A stretch of 64,000 nucleotides of DNA from Perkinsus marinus ATCC 50983. Lineage: Eukaryota > Perkinsozoa > Perkinsida > Perkinsidae. The notes under the pieces are model-generated. The model was not told the DNA's origin and did no database searches. It saw only the letters and a list, made by a program, of their open reading frames with translations. The stretch covers positions 68,523 to 132,522 of the forward strand of contig NW_003210321.1 of assembly GCF_000006405.1 (NCBI RefSeq), in the 5' to 3' direction. Shown here one piece after another: positions 1 through 9,385 of the stretch; the first letter of the stretch is position 1, and every line of letters starts with the position of its first letter. The translations under genes were made by a program, and so were the position numbers.

Positions 1-38
1 CAGAGGGTATTGGTGAGAATGCAGTGCCGATGACTTCA

Positions 39-63
39 CTCTGGACCCCTACGGGGTCCAGAG
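39..63. repeat. Perfect 11-bp inverted repeat (hairpin)
   Basis: CTCTGGACCCC at 39-49 is followed after a 3-nt loop by its exact reverse complement at 53-63. No coding frame explains it. It is the first of several strong inverted repeats in the first 1.7 kb. Confidence 0.7.
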
Positions 64-369
64 GAATCCAGGGCATCATGTATTCGAGCGCGAAATTGAA
101 GTGCACGCCGCACAGCACGCACACACGAGGATTCACACGCACGTACGAATTGGGTGCGCACGCAGTATAAATGACAGGTCAATGCTACTCCCATAAGAGA
201 TTCAGGGTTAATACTTGATTAAGGGTAATGCTATACAAGTAAAAACAATAGTCATTCAGTGTCAATATGGTGTAGTAGTTAGTAATAGTGTATAGGGATC
301 AGAGTTGATGTTAGCCTCCTCTCTCTCTTCAGTTCCTTTGTAGTTCCTTTACTTTATCAGCCCTTACAA

Positions 370-789
370 ATGTCCTTCACTCTCAGCTTCGGCACCGGCA
401 GTACGGTTAATATAATCGTATATACTAGTGGTCTATCGACTGATGGGCCAGCTACTACTACCAGAGGAGTATTCACTACCACTACTACCACTACCACCGA
501 GTCCCCTACTACTACTACAACCGGTGGGCAGTGTACTACTACTACCGGTGGGCAGGGTACTACTACTACTACTACTACTACTACTGGTGGGCAGTGTACT
601 ACTACTGGGTCCCCTACTACTACTACGGCTGGTGGGCAGTGTACTACTACTACTGCTGGTGGGCAGTGTACTACTACTGGGTCTCCTACCACTACTACTA
701 CGGAGGCCCCTACTACTACTACTGGTGGGCAGTATACTACTACTACTGGTGGGCAGTATACTACTACTACTACTACTACTACTACTTAA
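370..789 (+). CDS. Threonine-rich low-complexity ORF (possible mucin-like protein)
   Basis: This open frame of 139 residues starts at an ATG. After about 35 ordinary residues it becomes poly-Thr runs broken by Gly-Gly-Gln, Ser-Pro and Glu-Ala-Pro steps. The DNA is an (ACT)n microsatellite in which another forward frame (ORF 428-808, Leu-rich) and a reverse frame are also open for most of the length, so openness alone is weak evidence. The Thr frame is favoured because it begins with an ATG and resembles Thr-rich O-glycosylation stalks, but there is no obvious signal peptide. It could equally be a non-coding microsatellite. Confidence 0.3.
   Translation: MSFTLSFGTGSTVNIIVYTSGLSTDGPATTTRGVFTTTTTTTTESPTTTTTGGQCTTTTGGQGTTTTTTTTTGGQCTTTGSPTTTTAGGQCTTTTAGGQCTTTGSPTTTTTEAPTTTTGGQYTTTTGGQYTTTTTTTTT
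455..788. repeat. (ACT)n-rich microsatellite
   Basis: Long runs of ACT/CTA triplets are interrupted by a recurring GGTGGGCAGT block. Interruptions are in multiples of three, so the Thr frame survives throughout. Confidence 0.8.
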
Positions 790-910
790 ATTATTATTGT
801 TATTTTAGGTACCAATTACAATCGTCACTATATCCCCTCCGCCCCCTCCCGCCACCCTCCCCCCTCCCTTGGCCCCATTGATGTCGACGAGCAAGTTGAT
901 GGTGGCGATC

Positions 911-980
911 TCCTCTCCCCTCGGTCGCGCCAAGAATGGCGCGACCACCAACTGGCATGCCAGTTGGCGAGGGGAGAGGA
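911..980. repeat. Perfect T-shaped (three-way junction) inverted repeat
   Basis: A 12-bp outer stem pairs 911-922 with 969-980 exactly. It encloses two further perfect palindromes: 923-932 with 937-946 around an AGAA loop, and 948-957 with 958-967 with no loop or a 4-nt loop. Only two bases of the 70 (947 and 968) are unpaired at the junction. Such nested perfect pairing is not expected by chance. It could be a mobile-element end, a cruciform-forming DNA site or a structured RNA. The window does not say which. Confidence 0.85.
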
Positions 981-1432
981 CAGGACAAGTGCGTTGAAGG
1001 ATCGTCACCAGAAGGTAATCCGACTCTATCCGCTTATTGACGGCGTGTAAGCGTTCAGACTCAATTTTATTATTATATTCTTCTTTTCAGCGTCGTAAAA
1101 CCAAGACCCCTGCCCCTGCCCCTACTGCCCCTGCCCCTGCCCTCACGCCTTCTCAGCGACCTGGTTCCCCAAATGTAAGATATTCATGGTTTTTTGTTCG
1201 ATGTGTGTATGTTTTTCAGTCCTTCCATCTTCCCGTTTTTGATGAACGTCGAGCATACCTCTCCTCCCCCTATGGTTCGATGGGGGCATCGTCCCCCCTG
1301 CCTCCGCCCCCGAGTCCGACTTCGGCTACAGTGACGGTGAGTCATTTCCACCTGCACAAAGGAGATGATGGTTGCCCCACAGGTGAGTACCGTCCGCCAG
1401 TCGTTAATCCGCTGATCCTCCATCGTCTCGTA

Positions 1433-1495
1433 CGTGGACAGATCCGGAGATAGAGGCCTTTGAACAAGGCCTTCTAGATCCGGATCTTGTCCACG
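1433..1495. repeat. Long imperfect hairpin
   Basis: The arm at 1433-1448 pairs with 1479-1495, leaving a single bulged base. Inside it AGGCCTT pairs with AAGGCCT around TGAAC. It lies 0.45 kb after the T-shaped repeat. Confidence 0.65.
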
Positions 1496-1555
1496 CCACG
1501 AGGCGGTGGTTGCGGATCATTAAGAAGTATTTTCGGCCTAAGGGATTGGATGCAC

Positions 1556-1622
1556 GGGACCCTCGTAGTCTCTACGATTATTATCGTAGAAACAGTTTCT
1601 CTGTAGTTACTACAAGGGTCCC
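1556..1622. repeat. Second nested inverted repeat
   Basis: GGGACCCT at 1556-1563 pairs with 1615-1622, and GTAGT at 1565-1569 pairs with 1609-1613 after one mismatch. A perfect 8-bp hairpin sits inside at 1571-1578 with 1583-1590. The architecture resembles a less perfect version of the repeat at 911-980. Confidence 0.65.
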
Positions 1623-2011
1623 ATGCTAAACGGGGACTATTCGTGTTTTAAATTTTTCCCAATTCCTCTATGATGTAATATTTAAGATCTAGTTCGCTTG
1701 TCCATCTTGTTTTTTTTAGGTTCCTACCCTCAGCTGAGCTCAGGGGTTTCCTCACTGATTATGGAAGTTTACGAGTGAATCAGGGCAAAAGTGCATAGAA
1801 ACCGACAGAGGTGTGTCTCGTTAACATTGCCAAACTGTTTCTAACCTCAATTGTGGTGAATGTGTTGAGCAGTTCAGGGACGTAGGAAACCGTAGTAGCA
1901 CATTTATACTGTACAAAGCCCCATGCTGTGGAGGGCTTGTCATGGCTAGAAAAAGATCTCATGCTTAGTGATCGGAGACACGTACTGCCGGATTGTATCA
2001 GTTGGGTTGCT

Positions 2012-3436
2012 ATGCGGCTCTCTGGCTCTGGTGGGAGGCGGCTCACATACCGGACTTCTCCACGGGTTCGTGCGTCGCTGTTGCTACTCGGCGCGGTAGT
2101 CCTCTTGGTGTACTTCGCCGACACTCTCTTTGTGGTTTGCCGGGGCTCTACGGACAGTCGCGCTGTGCGACATGCAATACCCTCTGGTAAAGGGCTTCGA
2201 GCAAAGCCTTTCGTCCCTTCAAGGTCTGGGGTTGCCCCTTCTAGTAGCCTTAGGGTAAGCTAAGGCAGGATCAACGCTGGTTAAGTGGAGAAAGCTCAGG
2301 TCACCCTGCCGTATGGACTAGAGGCCCTCGAGCCGGTCATCTCGGCAGCGACTGTGGATTTCCATTACAATAAGCACCACCAGGGTTACGTCCAGAAGCT
2401 CCTCGACGCCACTGGTTTGCCGGGTGGGCACAATCACACGACGTTTTTTCGACCTGACTTCTGCCTCAGAATCGCGAATCAATTTGAAGTCCCTGGTTAC
2501 TCTGGGGCCTGACCGAGCTGGGGAGAATGTGTTCAATGCTGCTGGGCAGATCTACAATCACAATATGTAGTGATGCTGGTCAGCAGTGTGGGAAAATATG
2601 CACAGGGTCGACCACATATGTTGCGGACAATATGAGAATTCTGAGGAAAATTTGCAAAATTATTGTTGGTTTCAGTACATTTCTACCCTAGTTCCTATAT
2701 GAACTCCTATAGTTGGTGAGTAAACTCCTAGGATCAGCTGAGGAAGGCGAACATATATTACAACACTGCTGGTCGCTTCCCATTTCCGCATATGGTCTCA
2801 ATTCTGAGCCCTTAGTTCAATCGCGAACTTCCTTGTCCCTGTATGGCAGGTACTGGTTGTCGATGGTCCCAACTTCGGGCAGTGGACGACATGTGCCTCC
2901 CCGTCTGTTGAAGCTGATACGTGTTAGGTGGGGGAACGTTGATAAGATGAAGGAGGACTTCATGCAAAAAGCGACGGCACTGTTTGGGAGTGGCTGGATT
3001 TGGTGAGAAACGTGGCTATGTATTTCTTGAGGCTGGCGTCACTGACAATGTTGCTTCTTTCGATTTTTTTTTCGAAAATTGAAATTTACAGCGGAAATTC
3101 CCTAAACACCTAGAGAGAAGCCCATGATTGCTCATGGAGTGTGATTATGCAATTGTTTCTTAGGTTGGTGTTGGATACCCGGGAGAGGCGATTGGACCTC
3201 GTAGGGACGAAGGATGCCCATAGCCCCCTCAGTGAGGACCCTGGAAAAATTCCACTCTTCACTTGTGGTGAGCTGTATAGGGTGCGATTCAGTGTGACGA
3301 GCTGTGATTGGTAGATGTATGGGAGCATGCTTACTACCTCGACTACCAGCACGACAGGGCAGCCTATTTGAGGAAGTGGTGGAGTCTCATTAACTGGGAG
3401 TTCGCAGATTCGAACCTACCAAGTGATATCGAATAA
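2012..3436 (+). CDS. Iron superoxide dismutase with hydrophobic N-terminal leader
   Basis: This enzyme converts superoxide to oxygen and hydrogen peroxide at a mononuclear iron. The model has six exons: 2012-2254, 2300-2423, 2470-2566, 2850-3002, 3164-3267 and 3315-3436, giving 280 residues. All four metal ligands are visible: the first His in FHYNKHH, the His in YNHNMYW, and Asp and His in DVWEHAYY. The usual GSGWIW and LINWEFA blocks are also present. Exon 1 adds about 80 residues before the catalytic domain: a basic start, a hydrophobic run (about residues 19-36) and then a Ser/Arg/Lys-rich stretch, which looks like a signal anchor plus transit-like region. The ATG at 2012 is preferred, and an in-frame ATG at 1961 is possible. 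Perkinsus is known to have Fe-SODs with such leaders; matching this gene to a particular one is inference. Confidence 0.9.
2567..2849 (+). repeat. Intron 3 of Fe-SOD, homologous to a THUMPD1 intron
   Basis: This 283-nt intron is far longer than its neighbours. It shares blocks in the same order with the intron at 18178-18490, including a TACATTTCTACCC core and a GTCAG/ATCAG-(C/T)TGAGGAA segment near the 3' half. The shared sequence suggests a dispersed, possibly introner-like element. Confidence 0.6.
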
Positions 3437-3558
3437 TTACGTCTGATGATTCCACTGTTGCGTATCAAGTTGGTAATCTTGGAGGACGGGGAACTGAGAA
3501 ACACCGTGTTGAATTGTGGTGACACGCTTGGTGACAGGTCCTTGATGACGGCCTTAAC

Positions 3559-5809
3559 ATGGCCGCTTCCTCCTCGTCGTCATTTGCTGCCTCACCTCGT
3601 GAGGGAGGGTACAGTCGGAGGCGGCATAGATCACTAGACACGATGGATAGCGGCGACCGACACAGGCTTATGACGGTAGGATGCATGATCCGCATATCTC
3701 GACTTCTCTCGGAAATGAAACATTTCCTCGACCAGACGTGCTATTTTCCTGTGAACTGAGTGCTGTTGCTATGGCACTCACGTTGTTATGTAACCATATG
3801 TTGTAGGATCGATCGGCCTACATTTCCTATCTAGAGTTGCAGTTGGAACGAGTCACAGCCAGTTGTCTCACAGTCCAGGCAACGCGCTCCACTTAGTCGC
3901 CCCTATCAGCCTTGATTTTGTAGGGATTCAGTGACCGTATCAATCAAGTTGCCGACCAGTGTAATGAGATGGAGTCACGTATCAACGGAATTGGGAGGTG
4001 AATGCCAGCGGATGATTGTCTGATTTGACGGAGGTGTGGTACTCCTCAGACAGCTACGAGAGATGCAGGCCTTGCAGCTGGAAGAAGGTCCTTCAAATCA
4101 GCCGCCCACCGCTGCTGCTGGCGGGGGCTACTGGCAGAGATCGCTTGAACGGCGTTTGGCGAAGTAGAGCCCTTCTTGCTCTTGTACACTACTACGAGTT
4201 GCTCAGGCTAGAGGCCGAGGTTCGAGAGGGACATCCTCAAGGGGGCCCAGCTAAGGCTGCCAGTGTAAGTCTTGGCGAGTTCGATCATAGGCGATCACTG
4301 TTTCCTGCCCTCAGCCACGGAGCGAAGCAGCGGGACCCAGTTCGTCAATACTTGAGGATCTCACTGATCAAATACGGGTGATGATAGTCTCCGTCCCTCT
4401 AGGGCGTGGGTGGATGAGGCCATTCCTTAGTCGTTTGAGGCGGAGGTCATGAGCCGTATGGACATGGTCGAGGACATGTCACAACGATTGGCCGAGGAAG
4501 CGATGAACCAGGTGGAGGACGTCAAGATAGCTGTAGACGAAGTTAGAAGTAAAATAACTACTACATGGAGTTTGTCGGTGCTGGGCTGTCGCAGGCTCCG
4601 TCACAGCGGTGGAGTCGCGAACAACACAGAAGATAAACGAGGGGCTGCAAAGGGTCGGTCGAGTGCTCAAGAGGGTGGTTCAAGTAGCATTTCTATTAGG
4701 AATGGGTGTGGCCTTAGCCTTGATTTAGGCACAGAAGGGCCTGCAGCAGCGAGTGGCATCAGCTGCGAAGGAAAAGGGGACGGAACCAGAGGAAAAGGAG
4801 CGCGCGGTGGAGACTGATCTCACGGAGGCTTCAGACCTCGCTGAAGCTGAGGATGATGCTGGTGAGCCCTACTATGACTACTACACCGCTAGAAGTTCGG
4901 GTAAATTCTATAAGTAGGTGGTCTCGCGGATACTCTTCCGGCGGGGCCGTGGCCGCCTCGTGAAGCGCCTTTGTCGGATGAAAAAGATCATGCGCGTTCC
5001 CGATCGGTAGGATGCGCATTGTGCAAGTCACGAGGCAGAGCTCAGGTGTCTCCAATCCCGACTACACGGAGAGCGACCATTGACGGGTCTAGTACGACCC
5101 ATTTTATAAACGTGCGCGGCGAGGTGACTGTAACCAAGGGACCGGGGCGTGGCGATGCAACAGCTGCGACCGCGGCGGCGGCTACCACGGCTGCTGTAGT
5201 TTCGGCCGCATCCGAGGATGAGGAACCTTCTGGTGAGATTATCATCGGCTTGTAGATATGTTAGTTTACATGGGGTAGAGATTCACTCAACTCCCCGGGC
5301 GATCCACCCTGCATCAAGAGACCATCGAGCACACAGTGCCCCTCCGAGGAACAGTCGCACGCCCCCAACCCACGGTGAGGAGTCTTTGTACTGCTTCCTG
5401 CCGATTGAAGGGGATATCAGGACGTAGTGATGGCTTGCTCAACACGAGGGCCGCACGAGAGAAGCGACAAGCTGAGATAGCCAATTTGGTGAAGGAAGTG
5501 GGTCTCCTCGGGGCTTGGGATTATATGATCGCCGCTGTGCCTCTACTCTTGAAACTATTTGTGCACCTCAGTTGCAGCTATTGGAGCGAGAGGAACGAGA
5601 TTTTCACAGGCAGTCCCGCTTGAGGGCGCAGAAACTCCAGAAGGGTCAGCCCGAGCCGAGGACTACAAGTGAGGACGATCGCGACTTCTTTCCTGTCGGA
5701 TGATTTTCATCCAGCTGCTGGTGTTGGTAGAGGGCGCAAGATTCACAATGTGGCTGCTACTACGGGTATGAACAGTACTACTCGACCACGGCACATGGCC
5801 CGGGTCTAG
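3559..5809 (+). CDS. Coiled-coil protein, function unknown
   Basis: The family is not recognised. The thirteen-exon model is 3559-3675, 3807-3878, 3924-3997, 4050-4163, 4207-4264, 4315-4377, 4431-4548, 4595-4683, 4735-4861, 5011-5232, 5421-5488, 5572-5668 and 5715-5809, and it totals 437 residues. The protein begins with a Ser-rich head (MAASSSSS). Charged helical segments with heptad-like spacing follow, for example YISYLELQLERV, DRINQVADQCNEMESRI and MSRMDMVEDMSQRLAEEAMN. An Ala/Thr-rich linker comes next, then an Arg-rich tail ending in HMARV. Exon 9 may instead extend to 4913 with the next exon starting at 5039, and the 5233-5420 intron may hide a mini-exon. The 3879-3923 intron appears to use a GC donor. 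The helical build suggests a structural or cytoskeletal role, which is inference. Confidence 0.7.
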
Positions 5810-5954
5810 CTGTATTGAATTGATCTTTATCGATCTATGAACGTCTAGTAACAAGGGTTACTTTATAGTCGTGAAGGGTTGAGTTTACAGTGCGGGGTGT
5901 GACGTCGATTCAGGCAGGCGCGATCCTCGGTTTGGTCGGGTCCTGACCAGCTGA

Positions 5955-7223
5955 ATGTTGCCGGAAGGACTTCGACTCCTCCTCCACTCGTTGCGGCTCC
6001 GTGCTTGGCAACTTGATGGGATGATATTCGAAATGATACAATGGGTGAGCGAGTGTGTTATCTCGCGCTTGCTGGCTTGGTTCTTCGGGCCCACCTTATG
6101 ACTGATTTTCTAATTCGCCCGTTCTCTGATTAGGTGCAGCGGTGGAGGTTGAGACGATTCCTGCGTTCCTATCCTCAATGCCCTTCTCTCGATTCTGCGA
6201 CGGACGATGTTGAATGGGTGAAACAGTGGCGGAGCGTTCTGTCGCATCTGAGTCGTGAAGTGGCCCAACACCGTTCACGGGAGTCGCAGCCGCACGTGGC
6301 TGAGTTGCGTGCCCTTCTGGGGTTGTCTGATGATACGCCTGTAGATGCGGTCATTGCGGCGGCGAGGCGGGTGCCGAATCCTCTTAATCATTGCCGCCTC
6401 TGTGTGGAGGGAGTAGAGCGGAAACTGGCTCGGGGTGTTGACATTCGAGCACTGGAGGGACTCAGACGACGGCGTGGCGAGCTCATCCAGGAGCTGGAGT
6501 TCATAGAGAACAGTCAGGACTATAAGCGATACTTGAAAGTGAAGGAGCTGCTCCGAGGGCTCCTCGACACGGGTAGCCCGAGACAGGTCTCGGGGGAGAC
6601 ATTCGAGCAATGCGTCTGTCTGGATGACAACCGACTGAAAAAAGCCGTTTCATTTAGACTGGGAGTCCGAGACTGTTCGGACTGGAAGCTCAGTCGTAAC
6701 GCGCTGTGGGTTGATCACAAAGGGAGGAAGTGAGTGAGGATGGAGAAAGTGTCTTTGTAGCTGCATCGAGCATTTGTATTTTGGATTCAGGTGCGGTGAA
6801 GTGGACTGTGGTATAGTCTCTGGCGGATCTCTTATCGCAGTTATCGAGTGCAAGGCGGGCTGTCTCCAGATCGCCACTGCTGCGAGTCAGCAACAGCGAC
6901 ACGTGAATGAGGATGCTGGGTGCGCTCTCCTGCTGCATGGTGGCATCCGAGTCGTCCCATCGGAGACCTGCAAAGTTCTCGTCGCGACCACCCTTCCTAA
7001 CCATCGTTATGGTGTAGGGATCGAACCCCATCTTTTATACGCCTTGAGTTGGAGCTTGGCACATCATCATCTATGGCCCGAGGCTCGTGACGGAAGGTTG
7101 TCGGCTGGTGATATCGCAGAAGTTGTTTCTGATGCCAAGAGGAAAATGCCCCTGTGGTGTCGAACTGTTCTCCCTCCACTCGATTGGTTAGAAAAATACC
7201 CATCGCAACTTTTGGTTATCTGA
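5955..7223 (+). CDS. Putative PD-(D/E)XK nuclease-like protein
   Basis: Three exons (5955-6044, 6134-6729, 6791-7223) give 372 residues, and a TGA sits immediately before the start codon. The N-terminal two thirds are Arg- and Leu-rich helices with no family match. The last exon carries EVDCGIVSGGSLIAVIECKA: an Asp, then a hydrophobic beta-like run, then Glu-Cys-Lys, with a Gln-rich helix after it. That is the pattern of a PD-(D/E)XK catalytic core. The call rests on this motif alone. The gene ends about 180 bases before the tRNA-Trp array. It could be a lineage-specific protein without nuclease activity. Confidence 0.5.
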
Positions 7224-7405
7224 AACTCGAGCGTGTGTTGTTCCTGTGCTCACCGAAGGAATCGATGGATCGCGAGTTGGGTTAGGAGTCAATTGTCAAC
7301 CGGCGGCCCCACAGTGTGATGCGTAGACTTCAACTTGGGAACTCGGAGACGTAAATGTTAGTGGATGTAGCCGTTCCGGTGATGCAGTTCTCCAAATCTT
7401 TAAAA

Positions 7406-7477
7406 TGACCCCGGCCCGATTCGAACGGACAACCTTCTGATCTGGAGTCAGATGCGCTACCGTTGCGCCACAGGGCC
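7406..7477 (-). tRNA. tRNA-Trp (CCA), unit 1
   Basis: The cloverleaf is intact: D-arm GGCGCAACGGTAGCGC, anticodon loop CTCCAGA, and T-loop GTTCGAATC. A TTTT terminator follows the 3' end. Confidence 0.9.
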
Positions 7478-7571
7478 AAGTTGAGGAAGTTAGATAGCTT
7501 CGTGTGGAAGTTTGTACATACTTCTCTAGTTGCCTTGTCATGTTCATATGCAGGTCTCCAAATCTTTAAAA

Positions 7572-7643
7572 TGACCCCGGCCCGATTCGAACGGACAACC
7601 TTCTGATCTGGAGTTAGATGCGCTACCGTTGCGCCACAGGGCC
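7572..7643 (-). tRNA. tRNA-Trp (CCA), unit 2
   Basis: Same as unit 1, except for one change that leaves an A-C mismatch in the anticodon stem. A TTTT terminator is present. Confidence 0.8.
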
Positions 7644-7735
7644 AAGTTGAGAAAGTTAGATAGCTTCGTGTGGAAGTTTGTACATACTTCTCTAGTTGCT
7701 TTGTCATGTTTATCTGCATATTGGAATATGTAATA

Positions 7736-7807
7736 TGACCCCGGCCCGATTCGAACGGATAACCTTCTGATCTGGAGTCAGATACACTACCGTTGCGCCA
7801 CAGGACC
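7736..7807 (-). tRNA. tRNA-Trp (CCA), unit 3, degenerate
   Basis: The anticodon loop is intact, but substitutions occur in the acceptor, D and T arms. No TTTT run follows, because this unit has the 164-bp spacer type. It may be a pseudogene. Confidence 0.6.
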
Positions 7808-7901
7808 AAGTTGAGGAAGTTAGATAGCTTCGTTTGGAAGTTTGTACATACTTCTCTAGTTGCCTTGTCATGTTCATATGCAGGTCTCCAAATCTTTAAA
7901 A

Positions 7902-7973
7902 TGATCCCGGCCCGATTCGAACGGGCAACCTTCTGATCTGGAGTCAGATGCGCTACCGTTGCGCCACAGGGCC
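7902..7973 (-). tRNA. tRNA-Trp (CCA), unit 4
   Basis: The anticodon and D arms are intact. There is one acceptor-stem change, and the T-arm carries a substitution. A TTTT terminator is present. Confidence 0.75.
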
Positions 7974-8065
7974 AAGTTGATAAAGTTAGATAGCTTCGTG
8001 TGGAAGTTTGTACATACTTCTCTAGTTGCTTTGTCATGTTTATCTGCATATTGGAATATGTAATA

Positions 8066-8137
8066 TGACCCCGGCCCGATTCGAACGGACAACCTTCAGA
8101 TCTGGTGACAGATACGCTACTGTTGCGCCACAGGACC
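8066..8137 (-). pseudogene. tRNA-Trp pseudogene, unit 5
   Basis: The base before the anticodon, normally the invariant U33, is A. Two anticodon-stem pairs are lost, and there is no T-run terminator. Confidence 0.7.
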
Positions 8138-8231
8138 AAGTTGAGAAAGTCAGATAGCTTCGTGTGGAAGTTTGTACGTACTTCTCTAGTTGCCTTGTCA
8201 TGTTCATATGCAGGGCTCCAAATCTTTAAAA

Positions 8232-8303
8232 TGACCCCGGCCCGATTCGAACGGACAACCTTCTAATCTGGTGTCAGATGCGTTACCGTTGCGTCACATG
8301 GCC
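8232..8303 (-). pseudogene. tRNA-Trp pseudogene, unit 6
   Basis: Position 33 is again A instead of U, and there are further changes in the anticodon stem, D-arm and acceptor region. The T-run is kept. Confidence 0.65.
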
Positions 8304-8397
8304 AAGTTGAGAGAGAAAGATAGCTTCTTGTGGAAGTTTGTACATACTTCTCTAGTTGCCTTGTCATGTTCATATGCAGGTCTCCAAATCTTTAAAA

Positions 8398-8469
8398 TGA
8401 CCCCGGCCCGATTCGAACGGACAACCTTCTGATCTGGAGTCAGATGCGCTACCGTTGCGCCACAGGGCC
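8398..8469 (-). tRNA. tRNA-Trp (CCA), unit 7
   Basis: Identical to the intact unit 1 sequence across the tRNA, and a TTTT terminator follows. Confidence 0.9.
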
Positions 8470-8563
8470 AAGTTTAGGAATTTAGATAGCTTCGTGTGGA
8501 AGTTTGTACATACTTCTCTAGTTGCCTTGTCATGTTCATATGCAGGTCTCCAAATCTTTAAAA

Positions 8564-8635
8564 TGACCCCGGCCCGATTCGAACGGACAACCTTCTGATC
8601 TGGAGTCAGATGCGCTACCGTTGCGCCACAGGGCC
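8564..8635 (-). tRNA. tRNA-Trp (CCA), unit 8
   Basis: Identical to the intact unit 1 sequence across the tRNA, and a TTTT terminator follows. Confidence 0.9.
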
Positions 8636-8727
8636 AAGTTGAGAATGTTAGATAGTTTCGTGTGGAAGTTTGTACATACTTCTCTAGTTGCTTTGTCATG
8701 TTTATCTGCATATTGGAATATGTAATA

Positions 8728-8799
8728 TGACGCCGGCCCGATTCGAACGGACAACCTTCTGATCTGGAGTCAGATGCGCTACCGTTGCGCCACAGGGCC
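8728..8799 (-). tRNA. tRNA-Trp (CCA), unit 9
   Basis: Intact except for one substitution in the acceptor stem. It has the 164-bp spacer type, which lacks the TTTT run. Confidence 0.75.
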
Positions 8800-8880
8800 A
8801 AGCCGAGAAAGTTAGAAAGCTTCGTGTGGGAGTTGGTACATACTTCTCTAGTTGCTTTGTCATGTTTAAATGCAAATTGG

Positions 8881-9385
8881 AATCGTATCACTAGCTGAGG
8901 TGACAATATGGTTCAACATCATCGTACCCATAGAGACGTCCATTCTGGTGCCACTCTTATGGAGAGAATCCCACCTTATGGAAGAAGCATCTCATCACAA
9001 CGCAAAAGAAAACATAAGAAGCCGACAATGCTCATGATCAGCATGCGTGGCGGATTCACTTCCTCACTCCTCCGGAAGGAAGCTCCTCACTATCATCGGG
9101 AACCTCAAATGCTACCATCACCTGATCGCCACATGAGATCACGATTCAAAAGCGTTGAAGGTGACCACCGAGAGACGCAAGTCTAGTGGCACTCATTTTG
9201 AAGGGATAACTAGACCGTAGAGCATTCTCTTCGATGCGACTACACGTGGGGCCCTGCCTCACCTTATGCTGGAACATCATCACACAAAAGTCCTCGAAAT
9301 CGAGAGCAGCTGTGATGTAATCGATAGCGAATAGTCCCGTCGTATCTGGCGAGCTCTCATAATGGGTAACTCAGTTACTTTCTTG
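8881..9385. other. No confident gene
   Basis: One basic ORF (8908-9186, plus strand, 92 codons) is present, but it has no recognisable domain and no convincing splice continuation. Confidence 0.4.

Larger units (their letters stand above)
981..2011. other. No confident gene; proline-rich frames and hairpins
   Basis: Apart from the two hairpins listed separately there is a Pro-rich open stretch at about 1037-1453 with no recognisable domain. The last 100-250 bases could hold the 5' UTR or an upstream exon of the SOD gene. Confidence 0.4.
7383..8880 (-). repeat. Tandem array of nine 164-166-bp tRNA-Trp units
   Basis: Nine units start at 7406, 7572, 7736, 7902, 8066, 8232, 8398, 8564 and 8728, each holding a 72-bp tRNA-Trp(CCA) on the minus strand. 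Two spacer types occur. The 166-bp type puts TTTT straight after the tRNA 3' end. The 164-bp type (units at 7736, 8066 and 8728) lacks that T-run. Confidence 0.9.
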
